NCBI GenBank assembly: GCA_025997215.1
Contig: BNUH01000144.1
Span: forward strand, 1-5,118
Origin: Clostridia bacterium
Lineage (GTDB): Bacteria > Bacillota_A > Clostridia > Christensenellales > Aristaeellaceae
Length of the DNA: 5,118 bases
Direction: 5' to 3'
Shown here: piece after piece, positions 1 to 4,569 of the stretch
Layout: every line of letters starts with the position of its first letter
Numbering within the stretch: the first letter of the stretch is position 1
Notes under the pieces: model-generated
Database searches by the model: none
What the model saw: the letters and a program-made list of their open reading frames with translations, nothing else
What the model was told of the DNA's origin: nothing
Program-made: the position numbers and the translations under genes

Positions 1-20
1 TTATAACTTTTACGAACTCC

Positions 21-48
21 TTGCAATTCCCCGTCAATTGGGTATACT
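21..48 (+). promoter_or_regulatory. Sigma70-type promoter of the MNT-HEPN pair
   Basis: A -35 hexamer TTGCAA (21-26) and a -10 hexamer TATACT (43-48) are separated by 16 bp. They match the consensus at 4/6 and 5/6 positions. Transcription would start near 55, leaving a short leader of about 26 nt before the first ATG at 81. The -10 region sits in the string GGGTATACTAT, which recurs exactly in the promoter of pheS at 730-740. The call rests on hexamer match, spacing and position; no start site has been measured. Confidence 0.72.
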
Positions 49-50
49 AT
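40..50 (+). repeat. GGGTATACTAT direct repeat, copy 1
   Basis: This exact 11-bp string covers the -10 region upstream of the MNT-HEPN pair and recurs at 730-740. The two copies bracket the pair and are 690 bp apart start to start. Confidence 0.8.
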
Positions 51-80
51 GCAATATAACGACCTCGAAGGAAGGCATCC

Positions 81-386
81 ATGATAAGCGATAATGTTTA
101 TACTATCGCCCAGATCCGCACACTGTTTACGCCCGTATTCCAGCAGTACGGCGTCAAAAAGGCTATCCTATTTGGATCCTACGCCAAAGGCAGAGCTACT
201 CGTTTGAGCGATATTGACCTGGTCGTCGATAGCAGGCTGTATGGTTTCAAGTTTTATGGGTTTGCCGATAGTTTGGAGCGGACGATTGACAAGCATGTGG
301 ATGTTTTTGATATCATCGAGATTAATCATGGCTCGAATATTGAAAAGGAAATAGCCGGAACTGGGGTGGTGCTGTATGAACAATAA
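81..386 (+). CDS. mntA: MNT-family minimal nucleotidyltransferase, antitoxin of a HEPN/MNT module
   Basis: A 101-residue protein of the DNA polymerase beta-like minimal nucleotidyltransferase (MNT) family. The signature GSYAKGRATRLSDIDLVV (residues 32-49) fits the GSx10DxD active site exactly: G32, S33, D44 and D46. D74 in the strand KHVDVFDI is the likely third metal-binding carboxylate. The C-terminus (EIAGTGVVLYEQ) is a typical family ending and the length is normal. In characterised MntA-HepT systems the MNT protein neutralises its HEPN partner by transferring AMP to a tyrosine in the HEPN active-site motif. That role is inferred here from family and neighbour. The start at 81 is supported by AAGGAAGG at 68-75. 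The gene overlaps the next by 11 nt, indicating translational coupling. Base composition is much more AT-rich than pheST. A stand-alone nucleotidyltransferase role is less likely given the partner. Confidence 0.9.
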   Translation: MISDNVYTIAQIRTLFTPVFQQYGVKKAILFGSYAKGRATRLSDIDLVVDSRLYGFKFYGFADSLERTIDKHVDVFDIIEINHGSNIEKEIAGTGVVLYEQ

Positions 387-702
387 ATCGATAATACTCC
401 ATATATTGGAACACATAGAACTGATCCAGCAATTTGCCCACGAATATGATTCGTTTGAATCTTTTCAAATGGATGTTAAAGGTACATCCGCTTGCATATT
501 TCATCTCATGCAAATCGGTGAACTGATGAATATGCTGGATGTGTCATTCAAGACTGACCATCCGGAAGTGATGTGGCAGGATATAATAAATATGCGTCAT
601 CGTATCGTTCACCATTATTCAGACATAAACTACAGTATTGTGTGGTTATCTATACAAAATGATCTTCCTGAACTGCTTGATCAAATGCGTAAACTAATAT
701 AG
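376..702 (+). CDS. hepT: HEPN-domain RNase-like toxin (HepT family, DUF86-like)
   Basis: A 108-residue, mainly alpha-helical protein with the HEPN RNase motif RX4HXY in RHRIVHHY: R74, H79 and Y81. The surrounding block (NMRHRIVHHYSD, then VWLSIQNDLPELLDQM) is the usual C-terminal half of HepT proteins. HEPN toxins of this type are metal-independent RNases, and the motif tyrosine is the AMP acceptor when the cognate MntA acts. All catalytic positions are present, so the toxin is predicted intact. A plausible ribosome binding site, GGGGTGG, lies at 363-369 inside the upstream gene. Together with the 11-nt overlap, this implies coupled translation from one mRNA. GC content is low (21 of 60 bases in 421-480). 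The stop codon lies only 7 nt before the -35 box of the pheS promoter and no terminator is visible between them. Confidence 0.9.
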   Translation: MNNKSIILHILEHIELIQQFAHEYDSFESFQMDVKGTSACIFHLMQIGELMNMLDVSFKTDHPEVMWQDIINMRHRIVHHYSDINYSIVWLSIQNDLPELLDQMRKLI

Positions 703-709
703 ATTCTGC

Positions 710-738
710 TTGTAATTTTCCACCCCATCGGGTATACT
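710..738 (+). promoter_or_regulatory. Sigma70-type promoter of the pheST T-box transcript
   Basis: TTGTAA (710-715) and TATACT (733-738) are separated by an optimal 17 bp. The predicted start is near 745, a few bases before the first paired bases of T-box Stem I at 750, which supports the assignment. Over about 30 nt it closely resembles the promoter at 21-48: both read TTGyAATTyyCC, then 8-9 variable bases, then GGGTATACTAT. Confidence 0.78.
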
Positions 739-740
739 AT
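730..740 (+). repeat. GGGTATACTAT direct repeat, copy 2
   Basis: The second exact copy covers the -10 region of the pheST promoter. The upstream halves of the two promoters are also alike (TTGyAATTyyCC), so similarity extends over about 30 bp with one extra base in this copy. Confidence 0.8.
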
Positions 741-853
741 ATCCATAAAGGCTTTGATGGAGACAGACCTCGCAACAGCATTCGTTTCAGAGAGCGCGTC
801 CGATGGGTTGAGTAAACCCAAGGCTGTAAGGCGCGCACGAGGGCCGCGCGGTA

Positions 854-856
854 TTC
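854..856 (+). promoter_or_regulatory. T-box specifier codon UUC (Phe)
   Basis: UUC lies in the 3' strand of the Stem I internal loop, between the GGU/ACC pairs (850-852 with 767-769) and the CUCC/GGAG helix (858-861 with 759-762). It is followed by the conserved purine A857. It would pair with the GAA anticodon of tRNA-Phe. The position was found by analogy with known leaders and agrees with the downstream genes. Confidence 0.88.
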
Positions 857-944
857 ACTCCGGAGCCGCCGCTTGAAAGCGCGAGCGAACTCGGTTCGGC
901 AAACGCAAGTAGGCGCGGTCGATTGATGCCCGTGAACGCATCCA

Positions 945-970
945 GGATTCGCGGATATATTCGCGGTTCC
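945..970 (+). promoter_or_regulatory. Probable Stem III hairpin of the T-box leader
   Basis: GGA (945-947) pairs with TCC (968-970). After a U-U mismatch, 949-955 pairs with 960-966, including G-U pairs, around a UAUA loop. It occupies the usual Stem III position between the Stem I/II region and the antiterminator. The neighbouring hairpin at 978-999 is an alternative candidate for Stem III. Confidence 0.6.
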
Positions 971-977
971 GGCAGAG

Positions 978-999
978 CCTACGCGGTTATTCGCGTGGG
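978..999 (+). promoter_or_regulatory. Additional leader hairpin just before the T-box sequence
   Basis: CCUACGCGG (978-986) pairs with UCGCGUGGG (991-999) over 9 bp, including two G-U pairs, with a UUAU loop. It ends 5 nt before the T-box sequence at 1005. It may be Stem III itself or an extra element. Part of its 3' arm (CGUGG, 994-998) could alternatively pair with CCACG at 1014-1018, so it may take part in the structural switch. Confidence 0.5.
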
Positions 1000-1004
1000 G
1001 AATG

Positions 1005-1037
1005 TGGGTGGTACCACGGAGCGTGCGCTTCGTCCCG
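1005..1037 (+). promoter_or_regulatory. T-box sequence and antiterminator
   Basis: The sequence TGGGTGGTACCACG (1005-1018) is a near-consensus T-box (AGGGUGGNACCGCG). In the antiterminator, GGG (1006-1008) pairs with CCC (1034-1036) as helix A1. UGGUACC (1009-1015) is the seven-base bulge. ACGGAGC (1016-1022) pairs with GCUUCGU (1027-1033) as helix A2, with a GUGC loop. UGGU at 1009-1012 is complementary to an ACCA 3' end, as expected for tRNA-Phe with discriminator A. Confidence 0.93.
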
Positions 1038-1064
1038 ATGAGGGATGAGGCGTTATTTGTTTAT
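1026..1064 (+). terminator. T-box-controlled intrinsic terminator upstream of pheS
   Basis: CGCUUCGUCCC (1026-1036) pairs with GGGAUGAGGCG (1042-1052) over 11 continuous bp, two of them G-U, with a GAUGA loop. A T-rich run interrupted by an A and a G follows (1053-1064). Its 5' arm includes the bases used by the antiterminator (1027-1036), so the two structures are mutually exclusive. The interrupted T-run may make termination leaky. Confidence 0.9.
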
Positions 1065-1066
1065 GC

Positions 1067-1074
1067 GGAAGGGG
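1067..1074 (+). promoter_or_regulatory. Ribosome binding site that fixes the pheS start
   Basis: GGAAGGGG lies 8 nt before the ATG at 1083 and just downstream of the terminator T-run. The in-frame ATGs at 1002 and 1038 fall in the T-box/terminator structure, and no family-like protein sequence is encoded before 1083. Confidence 0.8.
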
Positions 1075-1082
1075 TAATTATC

Positions 1083-2111
1083 ATGAGGGAACAGATCGAG
1101 GCGTTACTGCAGGAGACGCGCGGCGCATTGAGTGAGGCGGATTCACCCGCCGCGCTGGAGAATCTGCGCGTGCAATACCTAGGCCGGAAAGGCCCGCTGA
1201 CCGCGCTGCTGCGCGGCCTGGGTCAGCTTTCGCCAGCCGAGCGGCCCGAGGCGGGCAAGTGGATCAACGCGGCGCGCGAGACGATCGAATCCGAGTTCGC
1301 ATCGCGTGAAGCTGCGGTGAAACGCGCGGCGCGTCAACAAGCGTTGCAAACCGAGACCATCGATGTGACCGAACCGCGCGACGGTTTGCAGCTAGGCAGT
1401 TTGCATCCCATATCCATTATATTGAATGAATTGGTAGACCTGTTCACGGGCATGGGTTATGAGGTCGTCGAAGGCCCGGAGGTGGAATACGATCTATACA
1501 ACTTCGAGCTGTTGAATCAGCCCAAGCACCATCCAGCCCGGGATGCGCAGGATACCTTCTACATCGAGGACAACATCGTCCTGCGCTCGCACACCTCGCC
1601 CGTTCAAGCGCGGACAATGCTATCGCGCAAGCCGCCCATCCGCATCATTAGCTCCGGGCGTTGCTACCGCGCGGACGAGATGGACGCGACCCACTCACCT
1701 GTGTTTCATCAAATCGAAGGGCTGTATATCGACAAGGGCGTCCGCATGTCCGACCTGAAGGGCACGCTGGATGCATTCGCCAAACGGATCTACGGGCCGG
1801 ACATCGGCGTAAGATTCAGGCCGTCGTTCTTCCCCTTCACCGAACCGTCGGCCGAGGTGGATCTGACCTGCCCTGCGTGCCGTGGTGCCGAGGGCGGCTG
1901 CCGCGTGTGTAAAGGCACCGGCTGGATTGAAGTCCTCGGCTGCGGCATGGTGAATCCGAAAGTGCTCGAACTGTGCGGCATCGACAGCCAGGTATACTCG
2001 GGCTTCGCGTTCGGGATGGGGCTGGAGCGGCTGGCCATGCAGCGGTTTGGGATTCCCGACATGCGCTGGCTATTCGAGGGTGATGCGCGGCTGATGTCGC
2101 AGGCGCGGTGA
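1083..2111 (+). CDS. pheS: Phenylalanyl-tRNA synthetase alpha subunit
   Basis: Catalytic subunit of the cytoplasmic (alpha-beta)2 enzyme that activates phenylalanine with ATP and charges tRNA-Phe (EC 6.1.1.20). From ATG 1083 it has 342 residues, normal for bacterial PheS. Residues 1-85 form the N-terminal coiled-coil region that contacts tRNA (QYLGRKGPLT at 31-40). The class II catalytic core follows: LRSHTSPVQAR (167-177), the motif 2 block GRCYRADEMDATHSPVFHQ (192-210), FTEPSAEVD (252-260) and motif 3 GFAFGMGLERLAMQRFGIP (307-325). A C-x2-C-x6-C-x2-C cluster (C263, C266, C273, C276), as in B. subtilis-type PheS, suggests a zinc knuckle. The frame is open back to ATG 1002, but those 27 extra codons are T-box and terminator RNA, so 1083 is preferred. 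It is followed after 12 nt by pheT. Confidence 0.98.
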   Translation: MREQIEALLQETRGALSEADSPAALENLRVQYLGRKGPLTALLRGLGQLSPAERPEAGKWINAARETIESEFASREAAVKRAARQQALQTETIDVTEPRDGLQLGSLHPISIILNELVDLFTGMGYEVVEGPEVEYDLYNFELLNQPKHHPARDAQDTFYIEDNIVLRSHTSPVQARTMLSRKPPIRIISSGRCYRADEMDATHSPVFHQIEGLYIDKGVRMSDLKGTLDAFAKRIYGPDIGVRFRPSFFPFTEPSAEVDLTCPACRGAEGGCRVCKGTGWIEVLGCGMVNPKVLELCGIDSQVYSGFAFGMGLERLAMQRFGIPDMRWLFEGDARLMSQAR

Positions 2112-2123
2112 GGAGGAGTTATA

Positions 2124-4535
2124 ATGAAATTACCATTATCATGGATTAAGGAATACGCGGACGTCCCCGTTGCGCCGGACGTGTACCGCGACAAGATGAT
2201 CATGGCAGGCAACGGCATTGAATCCGTCGAGGAGACGGGCGGCGAGGTGTCGAATGTCGCCGTCGGTCAGATTAAAACGTTCAGGATGCATCCTAATTCT
2301 AACCACCTAACCATCGTCACCGTAGATGTCGGCGACGATATACTGCAGATTGTAACGGGCGCGCCGAACATCACCGAGGCTTCCGTCGGCGCGTACGTCC
2401 CAGTGGCGCGGCACGGCGCGACCTTGCCCGGCGGGAAGGTAATCCGCAGCGGCAAACTGCGCGGCGAGGCTTCCGACGGCATGCTCTGCGGTGGCGATGA
2501 GCTGGGCGTGCCTGAATCCTTATACCCCGGCGCGGGCGTGGATGGCATCCTCATATTCAACGAGCCGCATCCGCTGGGCATGGATGTCAAGGGGATACTG
2601 GGCATCGACGACACGGTATTCGACTTCGAGGTGCTGGCGAACCGCCCGGACTGTTTGAGCGCGTGGGGCATTGCGCGCGAGACGGCGGCAGTGCTGGGCA
2701 CTTCATTCGCAAAACCGGAGATAACCGTGCGTGAAACGGCGAAACCTGCCGCCGACTTCGCCACGGTGGAGGTGCTGGATACCGATCTCGCGCCGCGTTA
2801 CGCCGCGTGCGCCATTGCGAATGTTCGCGTCGCACCCTCACCCATGTGGCTGCGGAAGGCTTTGCACGGCGCGGGCATGCGTTCCATCAATAATATTGTG
2901 GACATCACAAATTATGTGATGCTGGAGACAGGCCACCCGATGCACGCGTTCGACCTGGACCGCGTGAGGGATCAGCGCATCATCGTCCGCCGAGCGAAAC
3001 CGGGCGAGAAGTTGACGACGCTGGACGGCAAGGAGCGCGAGTTGACCGAGAACATGCTTGTCATATCCGACGCGCAGAACGCCACGGGTTTAGCTGGCAT
3101 AATGGGCGGCGAGGAGAGCGAGATCACCGAGGCGACCCGGACGCTCCTATTCGAATGCGCGGCATTCGATCGCACGAATATCCGCCTGACCAGCCGTGCG
3201 CTGGGTATGCGCACGGAGGCGTCCGCGCGGTTCGAGAAGGGCGTCAGCCCGTACACGATCGAGGAGGCCATGGGCAGAGCGTGCCAGCTGGTGAACCTGC
3301 TGGATGCTGGCGACGTGGCCGAGGGCATGATCGACCTATATCCGAATCCCAAGCCGCGTCCGGTCGTCGAGGCGAATTGCGACAGGATGCGCGTAACGAT
3401 GGGCGTGGACGTCCCGGACGTGGAGATGGTGAGAATCCTCAAGACGCTGCACTTTGACGTTACGTTAGGTGATGGCGTGTTAACGGTGATTCCGCCGGAA
3501 TTCAGGCAGGACGTTGAGCAGGAGGCCGACCTTACCGAGGAGGTTCTGCGGATATATGGTTACCAGGCGTTGCGAACGACGCTGCCTGTCGGTTCGAGCA
3601 TGGCGGGTCAGCGCAGCGAGCGCATGCGCCTGTTGGATTCTGTTAAAGGATTGCTGCGCGCGTGGGGCGGGTTTGAGATATACAGATTCTCATTCATGCA
3701 GCCGTCGCTGCTGGGCCTGCTGAATCTGGACGCGGACGATCCGAGGCTGCAGCCGTTAAACCTGCGGAACTATCTGGGCGAGGACACATCCGTCATGCGC
3801 TCGACGCTCGTGCCGTCCATGCTCACCGCGTTAGCATTGAACCAGAGCCGCAAGCTCGAAGAGGCGCTGCTCTACGAAGCAGCCGCCGTATTCGAAACGG
3901 TGCACGATGGTGAACCGCGCAAGCCCGGCGACCTGCCCTGGGAACGCCAAACGCTGTGCATAGGCGCATACGGCGCTGGCAACGATTTCTACAGAATACG
4001 CGGGATCGTTGAGGCACTGCTGGCGAGCGTAGGCATCAAAACTCGCGTGGAATCCGGCGCGGATAACTATTATCATCCGGGCAGGGCGGCTTGCTTAATC
4101 GCGTCCGACGGAACAATTCTCGCGCGTCTGGGCGAAGTTCATCCCGACGTGTCCGAACGGTTCGAGTGCGCGGGCCGGGTATATCTGGCCGAGTTGGATT
4201 TGGACGCGGTGCGTACGCTGCAGACGTCTGTGACCAAGATCAACGAGCCGCCGCGGCATCCCGCCGTGACACGTGACATTGCGCTGGTGGTGGATGATAC
4301 CGTTCAGTTGGGGGTTGTGCGCGATTCATTGGCCGAAACATCGCCGCTGGTGGAGTCCGTCAAGCTGTTCGACGTATATCGCGGCGCGCAAGTGGGTGAC
4401 GGCAGGAAGAGCGCGGCTTTCGCGCTGACACTGCGAGCGTTAGACCGCACGCTCACCGACGCGGATGTGAACCCGGTGATCGATTCCATGCTGGTAATGT
4501 TAAAAGAAAAGTTCGGCGCGGAACTTAGAGCGTAA
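2124..4535 (+). CDS. pheT: Phenylalanyl-tRNA synthetase beta subunit
   Basis: Structural, tRNA-binding and editing subunit that pairs with PheS and clears mischarged Tyr-tRNA-Phe. Its 803 residues match the usual bacterial length. Domains in order: an OB-fold tRNA-binding domain (about 40-150; HPNSNHLTIVTVDVG and IVTGAPN); the B3/4 editing domain (about 210-400; NRPDCLSAWGIARE just before it, then NNIVDITNYVM, GHPMHAFD at 270-277 and GIMGGEESEI at 325-334); B5 (about 408-480; ending EADLTEEVLRIYGY); the catalytic-like domain (about 490-690; LGEDTSVMRSTLVPSMLTAL at 551-570); and a C-terminal FDX-ACB anticodon-binding domain (about 708-803; RHPAVTRDIALVVD, LFDVYRGAQ). AGGAGGAG at 2111-2118 overlaps the last base of the pheS stop codon and supports the start. 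It shares the T-box-controlled transcript with pheS. No frameshift or missing domain is seen. Confidence 0.98.
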   Translation: MKLPLSWIKEYADVPVAPDVYRDKMIMAGNGIESVEETGGEVSNVAVGQIKTFRMHPNSNHLTIVTVDVGDDILQIVTGAPNITEASVGAYVPVARHGATLPGGKVIRSGKLRGEASDGMLCGGDELGVPESLYPGAGVDGILIFNEPHPLGMDVKGILGIDDTVFDFEVLANRPDCLSAWGIARETAAVLGTSFAKPEITVRETAKPAADFATVEVLDTDLAPRYAACAIANVRVAPSPMWLRKALHGAGMRSINNIVDITNYVMLETGHPMHAFDLDRVRDQRIIVRRAKPGEKLTTLDGKERELTENMLVISDAQNATGLAGIMGGEESEITEATRTLLFECAAFDRTNIRLTSRALGMRTEASARFEKGVSPYTIEEAMGRACQLVNLLDAGDVAEGMIDLYPNPKPRPVVEANCDRMRVTMGVDVPDVEMVRILKTLHFDVTLGDGVLTVIPPEFRQDVEQEADLTEEVLRIYGYQALRTTLPVGSSMAGQRSERMRLLDSVKGLLRAWGGFEIYRFSFMQPSLLGLLNLDADDPRLQPLNLRNYLGEDTSVMRSTLVPSMLTALALNQSRKLEEALLYEAAAVFETVHDGEPRKPGDLPWERQTLCIGAYGAGNDFYRIRGIVEALLASVGIKTRVESGADNYYHPGRAACLIASDGTILARLGEVHPDVSERFECAGRVYLAELDLDAVRTLQTSVTKINEPPRHPAVTRDIALVVDDTVQLGVVRDSLAETSPLVESVKLFDVYRGAQVGDGRKSAAFALTLRALDRTLTDADVNPVIDSMLVMLKEKFGAELRA

Positions 4536-4553
4536 CACAATCGTCGTATAGTT

Positions 4554-4563
4554 AAAGGAGGTG
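4554..4563 (+). promoter_or_regulatory. Near-perfect ribosome binding site for the downstream secreted protein
   Basis: AAAGGAGGTG is complementary to the 3' end of 16S rRNA along essentially its full anti-Shine-Dalgarno sequence, with 6 nt to the ATG at 4570. It is the strongest site in the window and fixes the start of this gene. Confidence 0.85.
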
Positions 4564-4569
4564 TTCATA

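Larger units (their letters stand above)
745..1064 (+). ncRNA. T-box riboswitch leader, tRNA-Phe specific, controlling pheST
   Basis: This gene-free stretch is a complete T-box leader. Stem I can be traced from GGC (750-752, pairing 865-867) through a K-turn-like GA internal loop, then GGAG (759-762) with CTCC (858-861). The specifier loop carries UUC at 854-856, followed by ACUCCGGAGC, the same layout as GGC-AUUCUUGAGC in the B. subtilis glyQS leader. The distal arm has the AGAGAG motif (789-794) and a helix pairing 794-800 with 830-836. Hairpins follow at 925-942, 945-970 and 978-999, then the T-box sequence, antiterminator and terminator. UUC is a phenylalanine codon, matching the downstream genes. 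Uncharged tRNA-Phe would stabilise the antiterminator and allow transcription of pheST. The 745 boundary is inferred from the promoter; the Stem II region (about 870-924) is not resolved by eye. Confidence 0.93.

Noticed and set aside
1..740. Insertion sequence or transposon carrying the toxin-antitoxin pair
   Set aside because: No transposase, no terminal inverted repeats and no clear target duplication; the only flanking repeat coincides with promoter -10 regions.
1002..1082. N-terminal extension of PheS from ATG 1002
   Set aside because: The stretch is T-box sequence, antiterminator and terminator; the encoded residues are not PheS-like and a good ribosome binding site precedes ATG 1083.
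703..1082. Small protein-coding gene or leader peptide in the gap before pheS
   Set aside because: No start with a ribosome binding site and no Phe-rich short frame was seen; the T-box architecture accounts for the region.
1991..1998. GGTATACT within pheS, similar to the two promoters' -10 regions
   Set aside because: There is no acceptable -35 hexamer about 17 bp upstream, and it lies inside conserved coding sequence (DSQVYSGF).
1790..2218. 142-codon minus-strand open frame across the pheS-pheT junction
   Set aside because: Low-complexity translation with no recognisable domain and antisense to conserved PheS motif 3; explained as a shadow frame.
2267..3442. Long minus-strand open frames opposite pheT (2267-2764, 2972-3442)
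   Set aside because: They are serine- and proline-rich shadows of a GC-rich coding strand, lack family-like motifs, and lie wholly opposite well-conserved pheT domains.
4547..4552. TATAGT as a -10 box for the last gene
   Set aside because: The predicted start would fall within the ribosome binding site, and the -35 position (around 4524-4529) has no good match.
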